From JBBSBL01 sp963735885 (GTDB lineage Bacteria > Actinomycetota > Thermoleophilia > Solirubrobacterales > Solirubrobacteraceae), in assembly GCA_963735885.1 (NCBI GenBank), contig CAVTMP010000002.1, positions 47,205 through 111,204 on the forward strand: 64,000 nt of DNA, written 5' to 3'. Of the stretch, positions 43,324 through 55,727 are shown one piece after another (the stretch's first letter is position 1; each line of letters opens with the position of its first letter). A model generated the notes under the pieces. That model ran no database searches, was not told the origin of the DNA, and saw only the letters and a list, made by a program, of their open reading frames with translations. Both the position numbers and the translations under genes were made by a program.

Positions 43324-44338
43324 TCACCCGCCGATCGCCACCATCCGCTCGATCGGGATGCGCGCCCTCGCGGCCACGTCGTCGGGCACCTTGACCTCGT
43401 AGACGTCGTCGCGCAGGGCGTCGCGGAGCTTCGGCAGCGTGATCATCTTCATGTAGCGGCAGCTCGCCGCCTCGTTGGCGGCGATGAACTCCGTGTCGGG
43501 CGCGGCCTTGCGCAGCGGGTGGAGCATGCCGGTCTCGGTGGCCACGATCGCGGTGCCGCCGTGGTGCTCGGCGGCGTGCGACTCAGCATCCCGCCGGTCG
43601 AGAGGATGTGCACGCCCTCGGCGTCGACGTCGCCGGCGGCCACGTACTCCATGACGCTCGTCGCGCAGCCGCACTCGGGATGGATCAGGAACTCGGCGCC
43701 GGGATGGCGCGCGCGCACCGCGTCGATGTCGGCCGGCCGGATGCCCGCGTGGACGTGGCACTCGCCGGGCCAGACGTGCATCTTCCGCCCCGTGCGGTGC
43801 TCGACGTAGGCGCCGAGGAACATGTCCGGCCCGAACAGGATCTCCACGTCCTCGCCGTGCTCGGCGGTAGATGTGCTCGACGACTGCGACGGCGTTCGAG
43901 GACGTGCAGCAGTAGTCGGTCTCCGCCTTCACCTCGGCGGTCGTGTTGACGTACATCACGACGACCGCGCCGGGGTGCTTGGCCTTCCAGTCGCGCAGCT
44001 CCTCGGCGGTGATCGAGTCGGCCAGCGAGCAGCCGGCGTCGAGGTCGGGGATGCAGGACGCGCTTCTCGGGACAGAGGATCGAGGCCGTCTCGGCCATGA
44101 AGTGGACGCCGCAGAACGCGATCAGGTCCTGCTCGACCTCGGCGGCCCGCTGGGAGAGCCCGAGCGAGTCGCCGACGTAGTCGGCCACGTCCTGGATCTC
44201 GGGCAGCTGGTAGTTGTGGGCGAGGATGACGGCGCCGCGCTCGCGCGCGAGCTCGCGCACCTCGGCCTGCAGCGCCGGGATGCTCTCGAGGGTCAGGGGC
44301 ACGTCGGCGGCCGGGGCGATGGGGAGCGTCTCGCTCAT
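43324..44338 (-). CDS. nadA: Quinolinate synthase NadA, frameshifted
   Basis: Fe-S enzyme making quinolinate from iminoaspartate and DHAP in NAD synthesis. Segments in different frames line up as one NadA: N-terminal GAVILAHNYQLPEIQDVADYVGDSLGLSQ and AFCGVHFMAETASILCPEKRV, then VVVMYVNTTAEVKAETDYCCTSSNAVAVVEHI, then ILFGPDMFLGAYVEHRTGRKMHVWPGECHVHAGI and FLIHPECGCATSVMEYVA, then ETGMLHPLRKAAP to MKMITLPKLRDALRD. The three cluster Cys positions (GVHFMAE region C, TSSNA region C, PECGC) are kept. Frame changes near 44,055, 43,865 and 43,580. Its ATG overlaps the nadC stop. Confidence 0.85.
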
Positions 44339-45191
44339 GGCAGCGGCTCCAGGATGAGGGACAGATCGAGGGCCGGCGCCGAATGCGTGAGGGCACCGAC
44401 CGAGATGAAGTCTACGCCGGTCTCGGCGATCTCCCGGACCGTGTCGAGGCTCACACCGCCGCTCGCCTCGAGCTCGGCGCGCCCGCGCGTCCGCTCGACG
44501 GCGGCGCGCAGCTGGACCGGGCGTCATGTTGTCGAGCAGGATGCGCGGCGCGCCGGCGTCGAGGGCCTCGTCGAGCTCGCCGACCGTCGCGGACCTCGAC
44601 CTCCAGCGGGACGCCCGGCGCCGCGCCGCGCGCTCCGGCGACGGCCGCCGCCACCCCGCCGGCCAGCGACGATGTGGTTCTCCTTGATGAGGATCGCGTC
44701 GAAGAGCCCGATCCGGTGGTTCGTCGCCCCCGCCGGCCGCCACGGCGGCCTTCTCGAGGCGGCGCAGCCCGGGCGTGGTCTTGCGCGTGTCGAGGATCCG
44801 GGCGCCGGTCCCCGCGACCGCGTCGACGTAGCGCGCGTCAGCGTCGCGATCCCCGACAGGCGCCGAGCGAGGTTGAGCGCCGTGCGCTCGGCGGAGAGCA
44901 GCGGCCCGCGCGCGGCGCGCTCGATCGCGAGCACCGGACCGCCGTCGCGCCAGTCGCCCTCGGCGCCGAGCCGCTCGAACGTCGCGGCGGGGTCGAGGGC
45001 GCGGAAGGCGCGCCTCGGCGCGCCCGGAGACCGAAGACCACGCCGGGCGCCTTCTGCGTGATCGTCGCCCGGGCGGGCGCCGCGGCCGGGACGAGCGCCT
45101 CGGTGGTGCGTCGCCGGGGCCCACGTCCTCCGTCGAGGCCGCGGCGCACGGCGTCCTGCACGGCGTCGGCGGGCAGCTCCGGGACCGGCAC
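44335..45191 (-). CDS. nadC: Nicotinate-nucleotide pyrophosphorylase NadC, frameshifted
   Basis: Converts quinolinate and PRPP to nicotinate mononucleotide, the step after NadA. Recognisable pieces: VPVPELPADAVQDAVRRGLD at the N-terminus and ATITQKAPGVVFGL; ALNLARRLSGIATLT and GARILDTRKTTPGLRRLEKAAV (the RKTTPGLR motif binds quinolinate/PRPP); ILIKENHIV; GVDFISVGALTHSAPALDLSLILE at the end. At least four frame changes occur between 44,520 and 45,020. GTG start inferred from homology; TGA overlaps the nadA ATG. No nadB gene is next to it. Confidence 0.82.
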
Positions 45192-45205
45192 GCCGGGCGC
45201 TCGGC

Positions 45206-46700
45206 TCAGCCCGCGTCGCGCAGGACGTTGATCGTGCGGAACTCCGGGTCGCTGGCGCCGTGAAGCCGCGCGCCCGCCTCGGTCAGCTCGCGCAGGTAGG
45301 CGATGAGCTCCGCCGTGATCCGCTCTCCCGGGAGCAGGGCCGGGATTCCCGGCGGGTAGCCCGCGATCGTCTCGGAGGAGACGCGGCCCACGGCGTCGTC
45401 CACCGCGACGACCTCGGTCGGGCCGAGGAAGGCCTCGCGCGGCGGCACGACCGTCTCGTTCTCGAGCGCCGCGACCGGACGGACGATGGCCTCGCCGCCG
45501 CCCGTGCGCGCCATGCGGCGGACCGTCTCGCCGAAGTCGTGCGCGAAGCGCTCGAGCGCCTCGGGCGGCTGCGCGACGCCGAGGACGAGGACGATCGTGG
45601 CCTGCGTGGCGAGCTCGACGTGGATGTCGTACGCGGCGCGCAGCGCGGAGGCCACGTCGTAGCCGGTGCGCCCCGTGCCGCGCACGTCGACGACGATGCG
45701 CAGCGGATCCCATCCCGCCACCCCGGGACGACCGACGAGCGCCTCCCCCACCACGGCGCAGCCGGGCAGGGCGTCGATCGTCTCCCAGACCCGGGCCGCC
45801 CCGTCGAGGGTGCGCTCGAGCAGCGCCTCGCCGTGGACGGCGATCTGTCGCCGGGCGGCGTCGAGCGAGGCCTGGAGCAGGGACGAGGGGCTCGTCGAGC
45901 GCACGAGCCGCACGGCGCGGGCCACCGCCGCGGGGTCGACCCGGCTCTCGCGGGCGACGTGGAGCATCGCCGACTGCGTGAGGCTGCCGACGATCTTGTG
46001 CGTCGAGGTGAGGATCGCGTCCGCACCCCGGGTCAGCGCGGACGCGGGGACCGCGGGATGGAAGCCGAAGTGCGGGCCCCACGACTGGTCGACGATCAGC
46101 GCGGCGCCCGCGGCGTGCGCGACCTCGGCGCAGCCGAGCGACGTCCGCGGCCATCCCGTAGTAGGTCGGGGAGACGATGAACGCCGTGCGGGCCTCCGGC
46201 GCCGTGGCGAGCGCCGCGCCGAGCGCCTCGGGCGTGACGCCGTGCGCCATGCCCAGCTCCGCGTCGTACTCCGGCGCGACGAAGCTCGGGAGCCCGCCGC
46301 TCAGCACGAGCCCGTCGATGATGCTCGCGTGCGAGTTGCGCTGGACGACGACCGCGGTCCCGGGCGGCGCGAGCGCGAGGCACAGCGCGTGGTTGCCCTG
46401 CGTGGCGCCGTTGGTGAGGAACCAGGTCCGGCCCGCCCCGTAGGCCTCCGCCGCCAGCGCCTCGGCCCGCTCGTAGGGCGTGGGCGACGGGCCGACGTCG
46501 ATCCCCTCGATGTCCGCCGGGACGTCGAGCATCAGCGCGTCCTCGCCGATCGCGGAGCGCAGGCCGGGGTCCGCGCCCTCGCCGCCCTTGTGGCCGGGCA
46601 CGTGGAAGCGCGTGGAGCCGCGGAAGCCGTAGGCGACCACCGCGTCGAGGTAGGGCGCGGTCGGCTGGCGCGGCGGGATCCCGTCGGCGGCCTCGGTCAC
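45206..46700 (-). CDS. Orn/Lys/Arg decarboxylase family protein, frameshifted
   Basis: PLP fold-type I decarboxylase of the single-domain Gram-positive type (SpeA/YaaO-like), about 498 residues. N-terminal half: RFHVPGHKGGEGADPGL, PADIEGIDVGPSPTPYERAEALAAEAYGAGRTWFLTNGATQGNHALCLAL, RNSHASIIDGLVLSGGLP; the frame changes near 46,135; the other half holds GADAILTSTHKIVGSLTQSAML with the PLP-binding Lys, and the C-terminal SSETIAGYPPGIPALLPGERI motif. Probable role: arginine decarboxylation for polyamines, or another basic amino acid. GTG start overlaps the prfB stop (GTGA). Confidence 0.85.
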
Positions 46701-47804
46701 GCCGCGGCCCGGAGCAGGTAGGCGCGGACGAAGTCGTCGAGGTCCCCGTCGAGCACCTTCGCCGTGTCGCCGACCTCGTGGTCGGTGCGGTGGTCCTTGA
46801 CCATCGAGTACGGGTGCAGGACGTAGCTGCGGATCTGGGACCCGAAGTTCACGTCCTGCGCCTCTCCCTTCTCGCGCGCGATCTCCTCCGCGCGGCGGCG
46901 CTCCTCGAGCTCGGCGAGCTTGGAGCGGAGCATGGCCATCGCCGTGGCGCGGTTGGAGGACTGCGAGCGCTCGTTCTGGCACTGGACGACGAGGCCGGAG
47001 GGCTGGTGGGTGATCCGCACGGCCGAGTCGGTCTTGTTCACGTGCTGGCCGCCCGCCCCGCTGGCCCGGTAGGTGTCGACCTGGAGGTCGTCGGGGTCGA
47101 TCTCGATCTCGCCCTCGCCCTCGACGACGGGCGCGACCTCGACGCCCGCGAAGCTCGTCTGGCGCCGGTGGGCGGCGTCGAACGGCGAGAGCCGCACGAG
47201 GCGGTGCACGCCCTTCTCGGCGGAGTAGAGCCCGTAGGCGTTCTCGCCCTTCACGCGGAAGGTCGCGGACTTGATGCCCGCCTCCTCGCCGGGGCTCGCC
47301 TCGAGCACCTCCGTGGCGAACCCGCGCTTCTCGGCCCAGCGCATCTCCATGCGCAGGACCATCTCGGCCCAGTCCTGGGCGTCGGTCCCGCCGGCGCCGG
47401 CGTTCACGGTCACGAGCGCGTCGCCCGCGTCGTAGCGGCCCGAGAAGAGCCGCTCCTCCTCGAGCCCCGCGAGGCGGCGCTCGACGTCCGCGAAGTGCTC
47501 CTCGACCTCCTCGGCGAGGCCGGGATCGTCGCCGGAGAGCTCGACGAGCCCGGCGAGGTCGTCGACGTCGGCGGCGAGCCGCTGCCAGGTCTCGAGCTTG
47601 CGCGCGGCCCGCGCGTGCTCGGCGCTCGTCCGGGCGGCGCGCTCCTGGTCGTCCCAGAAGCCCGGGGCGCCCATCTCGTCCTCCAGCGCGGCGATCCGCG
47701 CCTCGAGCCCGCGCGGGTCAAAGATAGTCCGCGAGCAGCGTGAGCTGGTCGCGGATCGCCGCCAGGCGCTGCGGCGTGGGCTCCGACGTGGAGGCGGTGC
47801 TCAT
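46697..47804 (-). CDS. prfB: Peptide chain release factor 2 with programmed +1 frameshift
   Basis: Terminates translation at UGA and UAA. The 5' frame encodes 28 residues (MSTASTSEPTPQRLAAIRDQ...) and meets UGA; a +1 shift continues DPRGLEARIAALEDEMGAPGFWDDQ into the full RF2. RF2 marks: the stop-reading SPF tripeptide in RLSPFDAAHRRQTSF and the catalytic GGQ in SGAGGQHVNKTDSAVRITH. The carboxyl part ends AYLLRAAA. When RF2 is scarce the shift is favoured, so the protein sets its own level. First gene of the prfB - decarboxylase - nadC - nadA string. Confidence 0.93.
47717..47729 (-). promoter_or_regulatory. prfB recoding site
   Basis: On the minus strand TATCTTTGAC matches the core of the E. 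coli prfB shift site exactly: CTT (47723-47721), the in-frame TGA (47720-47718) and the following C. The upstream Shine-Dalgarno-like stimulator is only weakly represented by GCGGAC. This is a known regulatory frameshift, unlike the error-like shifts elsewhere in the window. Confidence 0.88.
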
Positions 47805-47870
47805 GCGCCGCAGGCTATCGCGGCGCTCGGGCGCGGGCGAAGGCCGCGGGCGAGGTGCGCAGCGAGCGGG

Positions 47871-49235
47871 CTACGTCCCGGGGCCGGATGCGGAGGCGGA
47901 CGGTGCGTCGCCGCCCGACGTCGGCTCGGCCGCCGGGACGGCGCCGTCGCCCCCGCTCGAGTCGCCCGCGCCGGACCGCTCTCCGTCCGACCCGGTCCCC
48001 CGGTCCCCGCCGGCGACGGGACCGCCGCCGGAGCCGGAGTGCTCGCCGCCGCCGTCCCCCCGCGCGGCGCCCTCGGTGGACCCGGAGCCCGGGTTCCGCG
48101 ACCGCCCGCCGTCGCCGCCGCGCGAGCCGGTCCCCGACCCGGACCTCCCGCGGCCCGGTTCGTCCGTCTCCCGCCCCGCCGGCGAGCCGTGGCCGCCCTC
48201 GAGGCGCCCGCCGTCGCCGCCCGCGTCCCACCGCGGACGCGGCTTCGCGTCCCCGCCGCGGTCGTGCCCCGGAGGCCGGACGGACGGCGCCCGGCCGCCG
48301 TGCCCGGATCCGTTCCCGCCGACCCGGCCGCCTCCGCCGGGCGTCCCGGCGCGACCGCCCGGACGGCCGTCGGCGGCCCGCCGAAGCGCCGCGGTCGCCG
48401 GACCTGCGGTCCCGGCGAGGGCGCCGGCGCCGGCCGCGACGCGGAGTCCCGCCGACGGCAGGCCGCGGGCCGGCCCCGCGTCCGGGCGGCGCGGTCCGGG
48501 CGGGCCGGACACGCCGGCCGCCACCGCCCCCGTGACGGCGATCACCGCGCCGGCCTTCACCGCCACGCCCGCCGCCGACGCCGACCCCGCGGCGCCGACC
48601 GCGAGCTCCACGAGTCGCTCGGAGCTCCCGGCCATCGGCCTCGAGGGTCCGGCCTGCGCCGCCCACTGGGCGAGCGGCGCCGGGGTGACGGCCGTCGCGG
48701 CCGCGCGCAGCGTCGCCCGCGCCCGGTGGACGAGCTGCCGGACCGCGCCCTCGCTCAGGCCGAGCGAGGCGGCGACCTCGACGCGGCTGCGACCCTCGAC
48801 CGCGGTCTGGACCAGCGCGGAGCGCTGGCGCTCGGGCAGGGCCGCCACCCCGGCGAGGGTGTCGCGAATCCGCTCGCGTCGCTCCGCCTCCGCCTCCACC
48901 CCGTCCGACCCCACGAGGCGCTCGCTCAGCTCCTCCTCGCGGGGGGCGCCGGCGAGGGTCTTCGCGGCGGTGTGGCGGACGATCTGGTGCAGCCAACCGC
49001 GCAGGTGGCGAACCTCGGCGCCGGCGATCAGCGCCCGCCACGCCGAGACGAAGGCCGCCTGGAGCACGTCCTCCGCGCGCGGCTCGGGCACGAGCCGGCG
49101 GGCGAGGCCGAGCAGGGGGCGGCGGTAGCGCTCGATGATCGCCACGAACGCCCGCTCGTGGCCGTCCCGCGCCAGGGCCACGAGCCGCTCGTCGGTCTGC
49201 ACCCGGAGCAGCGTGTCGGAGAGCCGGGGGCTCAC
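47871..49235 (-). CDS. ECF sigma factor with membrane segment and long low-complexity tail
   Basis: A 454-residue ECF-type sigma factor. Region 2: HERAFVAIIERYRRPLLGLARRLVPEPRAEDVLQAAFVSAWRAL; region 4: LPERQRSALVQTAVEGRSRVEVAASLGLSEGAVRQLVHRARATLRAAA. Then TAVTPAPLAQWAAQAGP and a membrane helix (VAVKAGAVIAVTGAVAAG), matching the paralogue at 42.5 kb, followed by about 200 residues of Gly/Pro/Arg/Asp/Ser-rich disordered sequence that would lie outside the membrane. The tail's base composition is extreme and could include frameshifts, but no alternative homology is seen. Confidence 0.85.
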   Translation of the reverse strand: MSPRLSDTLLRVQTDERLVALARDGHERAFVAIIERYRRPLLGLARRLVPEPRAEDVLQAAFVSAWRALIAGAEVRHLRGWLHQIVRHTAAKTLAGAPREEELSERLVGSDGVEAEAERRERIRDTLAGVAALPERQRSALVQTAVEGRSRVEVAASLGLSEGAVRQLVHRARATLRAAATAVTPAPLAQWAAQAGPSRPMAGSSERLVELAVGAAGSASAAGVAVKAGAVIAVTGAVAAGVSGPPGPRRPDAGPARGLPSAGLRVAAGAGALAGTAGPATAALRRAADGRPGGRAGTPGGGGRVGGNGSGHGGRAPSVRPPGHDRGGDAKPRPRWDAGGDGGRLEGGHGSPAGRETDEPGRGRSGSGTGSRGGDGGRSRNPGSGSTEGAARGDGGGEHSGSGGGPVAGGDRGTGSDGERSGAGDSSGGDGAVPAAEPTSGGDAPSASASGPGT

Positions 49236-49355
49236 GCCGGTCCTATCGGCCGCTGGGCGCGCGGCGGCCAGCCGCGGTCCCGCCGCGCGGACGGACCGCC
49301 CACGAGCGGCGGCTCCGGCGGGAAGCCGGAGCCGCCATCCCGCTTGGGAGCGGGG

Positions 49356-50254
49356 TCAGGCGTGCGGCGAGGCATCGCCGCCGGAGCCACCCGCAGGGTC
49401 GCCGGAGCCACTCGCATCGCCGCCGGCGTCGTCCCCGGGCCCGACGCCGTGATCCGGCCCGTCGGCACCGCGGTCGCCGTCGGTCGCCGCGGTCGCCGTG
49501 GTCGCCCTGGTCGCCGTGGTCGCCCTGGTCGCCGGTTCCAGACCGATGCTCCGCGTCGAGCACCTTCGCGAGGATCGAGCGAGCCGTCGTCGGCCTTCGT
49601 CACGCGCAGCTCGACCTCCTGTCCGACCGCGAAGCCGGCGAGGTCGATCGTCGCGGGCACGTGCACCGTGATCGATGCGCGGGCCTGCTCGCAATCGTCC
49701 GCGGAGAGCGTGAGGGTCCGCGCCGCCGGGTCGATCGCCAGCACGCGGCCCTCGACCTCGATGCCGTCGGCGTCCTGCCCGTGGTCGTCCACGTTGCCGC
49801 TCTCGAGGTTGCCGTGGTCGTCGATCCCGACGTCGACCGTCACGTCGTCCCCGACCGGGGGCACCGGATCCGCGCCACGGCCCCGGTGATCGTCGCGGAC
49901 GAGGATCGAGGCGCCGGCGGCGGACACGGTGAACGCGTGCCGGTCGCGGCTGCGCCAGGTGACGGTGCCGCGCAGCCGCGCGCGGCGGCGCAGGCCGGCA
50001 GCTCGCAGCCGGCGCGCCGCCAGGACCCCGCGGCTCGCGCGGCGGCCGCTCACGGCGACCGCGCGGCCGACGCGCGGCACGCGGCGCGCGCTCACGACCG
50101 CGAGGCGGCCGCTGTGCTGGGCGACGACGAAGCGATGCCGGCTCGGGTCCTTGTGCACGACGGTGCCGTGGACGGTCGCGGCGCCGGCGGGGGCGGCGAG
50201 CGCCAGCGCGAACGCCGCCGCGGCCCCCAGGGAAAGTCCGGTCCTCCGATGCAT
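49356..50254 (-). CDS. Secreted OB-like (DUF5666-type) protein with acidic tail, frameshifted
   Basis: An exported protein: signal peptide (LSLGAAAAFALALAAPAGA), then repeated small beta-barrel modules (VHGTVVHKDPSRHRFVVAQHSGRLAVVSA; RLRGTVTWRSRDRHAFTVSAAGASILV; VEGRVLAIDPAARTLTLSADD), the pattern seen in DUF5666-like proteins. The frame changes near 49,580 to ILAKVLDAEHRSGTGDQGDHGDQ and near 49,485 to DGDRGADGPDHGVGPGDDAGG, ending at 49,356, so the true C-terminus is probably Asp/Gly/His-rich and may bind metal. AAAGGAG precedes the ATG. Directly upstream of the ECF sigma gene on the same strand. Function unknown. Confidence 0.72.
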
Positions 50255-50363
50255 GAGACGTGCTCCTTTCGGGACGGGTCGCGACGGAAGATCCGTCCCG
50301 ACGCGAAAGGTCACGCCGACTCGGCGAAGAGACGACGAACGACCTGCCGGCGCGAGACCGCGC

Positions 50364-53246
<2,883 letters not shown>

Positions 53247-53312
53247 TTCGCAGAGGCTAGCAGCAGGTCTGGCCCCGTCCGCCGGCCTCGGAACGCCCGG
53301 TGGAGCGGGCCC

Positions 53313-53663
53313 TCAGGCGGCCGGCGACACCTCGCCCGAGCCGTCGTCGGCGCGGGCGCGGCGCCGCGCGCGGCGCTTGTCGCGATGGCGTTTGACCTGG
53401 ACCCCGAGGTCGTCCATGCAGGCGGTGATCGCGGCGCGCATCTCCGTCGCGGACTCGCTCGCGCGCAGCGTCGTGCCCTTGAGGTGGAGGGTCGCCTCGG
53501 CGACCTGCGCGTCGTGGATCGACGGGTTGCGCTTCTCGTGCAGCTCCACCTCCAGCACCGCCAGCGTCGAGACCTGGCGGTCGATCTTGCGGCCGCGACG
53601 GCGAACGTGCTCCTCCAGCTCGTCCGTGACCGCGACGTTGCGTCCCTTCACGTCGATCCGCAC
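53313..53663 (-). CDS. Ribosome hibernation factor HPF/RaiA (short form)
   Basis: A 116-residue HPF/YfiA protein: MRIDVKGRNVAVTDELEEHVRRRGRKIDRQV, NPSIHDAQVAEATLHLKGTTLRASESATEMRAAI, and a basic tail RHRDKRRARRRARA. It binds the 30S subunit and blocks mRNA/tRNA sites in resting cells. The long C-terminal dimerisation domain of long HPF is absent, which is notable since actinobacteria usually have the long form; the ending may be true or the result of an indel. Confidence 0.88.
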   Translation of the reverse strand: MRIDVKGRNVAVTDELEEHVRRRGRKIDRQVSTLAVLEVELHEKRNPSIHDAQVAEATLHLKGTTLRASESATEMRAAITACMDDLGVQVKRHRDKRRARRRARADDGSGEVSPAA

Positions 53664-53723
53664 CGGCGGGCTCCTTCGATCCGTGGGTGGCCGTCCGGTC
53701 CCAGGGTAGAGCGCGGGCCGCGC

Positions 53724-54403
53724 TCACGCCAGGGTCCGCGCCCAGGTGATGGCATGGACCTGCTCGCAGCCGGCGGCGCGCAGCGCCCGGGCGCAGGCCT
53801 CGAGCGTCGCGCCCGTCGTGTGGACGTCGTCGACGAGGACGGCGGCGCGGGGCGGGAGCGCCAGCACCCGCACGTCGAGGCGGCCGCCGGCCGTGCGGGT
53901 CGCCCGGCCCGCGCCGAGCTGGCGGGAGGCCGCGCCGCGGCGGCCCAGGCACGGCGCCGAGGGCAGTCCGGTGCGGGCGGCCAGTGCGGCGGCGAGCCGC
54001 CGGGCCTGGTCGAAGCCGCGCGCGCGGCGCCGGCGCGGGTGCAGCGGAGCGGGGACGAGCGCGCCCGCCAGCAGCCCGGCCGGGGCCGTCGCCGCCATCT
54101 GCGCGGCCATGAGCGCGCAGAGGGGCAGCGCCCCGCGGAACTTCAGCGCCGCGACGAGATCGCGGGCGACCCCGTCGTAGGCCAGCGGCGCCCACGCCCG
54201 GCTGAACGCCGCGCCGCGCGCCGGGCAGCGGCGGCACGGGGCAGGCAGCGCGCACCGGGGCAGCGCGGGCCGCGCAGCCAGGGCAGGGCGGCGCGGCACC
54301 CCGGGCACAGCAGCTCGCCGGGAGGTCGCACGGGTGCGCGGCAGGCCGCACAGGCCGGCGGGGCGAGGAGCGCGACGAGCTCGGCGGCGACGCGGGCGAC
54401 CAC
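53724..54403 (-). CDS. ComF family phosphoribosyltransferase-like protein, frameshifted
   Basis: Competence-type ComF protein: an N-terminal zinc finger (VVARVAAELVALLAPPACAACRAPVRPPGELLCPGC) and a phosphoribosyltransferase-like domain (AYDGVARDLVAALKFRGALPL ... PLHPRRRRARGFDQARRLAAALA ... AVLVDDVHTTGATLEACARALR). The frame breaks at a GGGG run (plus 54,257-54,260); adding one base yields CPRCALPAPCRRCPARGAAF, restoring the Cys pairs. Start GTG at 54,403. Role in DNA uptake or nucleotide metabolism is not well defined for actinobacteria. Confidence 0.85.
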
Positions 54404-54465
54404 GCCCCGGAGCCTCCCCGCGAACGGGTGCCGGCGCAGCCCCGCGACTGCGACAATCCACGCAC

Positions 54466-55272
54466 GTGACTCCGGACGCCTCGTGGACGCTCGACCCCGT
54501 CCTGATCGCTGCGGTCGCCGCCTACCTCGGCGTCTACGTCTGGCGCTGGCGCCGCTCGCGGCGCCCGGGGGAGCGACACCCCCCCGGCTGGGGGCACCTC
54601 GCCGCGTTCACGGCCGGATGCCTCGTCGTGCTCGCCGCGCTGGTCTCGCCGCTCGACCGCCTCGCCGAGCAGGTCCTCGTCATGCACATGGTCCAGCACC
54701 TGCTGCTGCTGGACATCGCGCCGATCCTGCTGATCCTCGGGCTGACGAAGGTGCTGCTGCGCCCGGCCACCCGCCGCCTGCGAACCGTCGAGGAGAAGGC
54801 CGGGCCGATGGCGCACCCGGTGTTCGCGATCCTCGCCTACAGCGCCGTGATGTGGGTCTGGCACGTGCCGGCCCTCTACGACGCGGCGGTGGAGAACCCC
54901 TCGATCCACGCGCTCGAGCACCTCTGCTTCGCCGCGGCCGGGATCCTCTACTGGTGGCACATCCTCTCGCCGATCCGCAGCCGGATGCGGCTCGGCGGCA
55001 TGGGAGCGGTGATGTACATGGTCAGCACGAAGCTCATCGTCGGCCTGCTGGGGGTGGCGCTCGCCTTCGCCCCGACGGCGATCTACGACTTCTACGTCGA
55101 CCAGCCGGCCTACTGGGGCCTCAGCCCGGTGGCCGACCAGCAGCTCGCGGGGCTGGCGATGGCGCTCGAGCAGTCGATCGTCATGGGGATCGCGCTCGCC
55201 GTGCTGTTCGGCAAGATGCTGACCGAGTCCGAGCGCGAGGCGCGGCGGGCCGAGCGCTACGGGGCGGCGTGA
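54466..55272 (+). CDS. CtaG/Caa3-type cytochrome oxidase assembly membrane protein
   Basis: A 268-residue protein of the CtaG_Bsu (caa3_CtaG) family with about seven membrane segments. Family features: LSPLDRLAEQVLVMHMVQHLLLLDIAPILLILG (His-rich helix), SAVMWVWHVPALYDAAVENPSIHALEHLCFAAAGILYWWHI and QQLAGLAMALEQSIVMGIALAVLFG. The paired His residues may bind copper for oxidase assembly. GTG start. Diverges from comF with 62 bp between starts; no oxidase genes follow here. Confidence 0.9.
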   Translation: MTPDASWTLDPVLIAAVAAYLGVYVWRWRRSRRPGERHPPGWGHLAAFTAGCLVVLAALVSPLDRLAEQVLVMHMVQHLLLLDIAPILLILGLTKVLLRPATRRLRTVEEKAGPMAHPVFAILAYSAVMWVWHVPALYDAAVENPSIHALEHLCFAAAGILYWWHILSPIRSRMRLGGMGAVMYMVSTKLIVGLLGVALAFAPTAIYDFYVDQPAYWGLSPVADQQLAGLAMALEQSIVMGIALAVLFGKMLTESEREARRAERYGAA

Positions 55273-55727
55273 GCGGCCCGGCCCGGCGCGACCGGCTGAT
55301 CGCCGCTCACGGCGGGGCCGAGCGGTGGGCGCGCGTGGCGGATCCAGGCCGATCGGCCCGAGGCCTCGACGGCCGGCAAGGAGGGCTCGAGGCCCGGCAA
55401 CCGTCGGCGCCTGGAGCCTTCCGCCGCACGTTTCCGCTGCATGTCAGGGGAAACGTGAAGCACGCCCGGCGGCGGAACCCTCCGCCGCACGTTTCCCCGG
55501 TATGTCAGGGGAAACGTGAAGCAGACCACGCGTCGCGGCCCTTCCACGCGTCCCATCGGCGGTCCGCCGGCCCGGTCCGCCCGGCCCCGGTCCGCCCGGC
55601 CGTGCCGTCCGGCCCCGTTCGTCCCCGTGGTCCATCCCGCGGGGTCCCTCCCGCCATCGTTCGTTGCCCGGGGTCCGCTGCGCCTCGCGTCCCACGGGGC
55701 CCCGGCGCCCGGCGTCCCGGCGCAGCC
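55273..55727. other. 455-bp gene-free region
   Basis: Between the CtaG-like gene and the short-form AHCY gene. It contains the two hairpin repeats described separately, then a very GC-rich stretch with short imperfect repeats of CGGTCCGCCCGGCC-like units (about 55,560-55,620). No frame has homology or a ribosome site. Confidence 0.6.
55421..55521. repeat. Pair of palindromic repeats with 61-bp period
   Basis: CCGCCGCACGTTTCC starts at 55421 and 55482. Each unit continues through a short loop containing ATGTCA to GGGGAAACGTGAAGCA, so CACGTTTCC and GGAAACGTG fold back into a hairpin (55427-55457 and 55488-55518). The copies differ only in the loop side (GCTGC versus CCGGT). The arms are AT-richer than surrounding DNA. 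It resembles a REP-like mobile repeat. Confidence 0.72.

Noticed and set aside
55421..55521. A CRISPR array.
   Set aside because: Only two copies, each internally palindromic with no variable spacers, and no cas genes.
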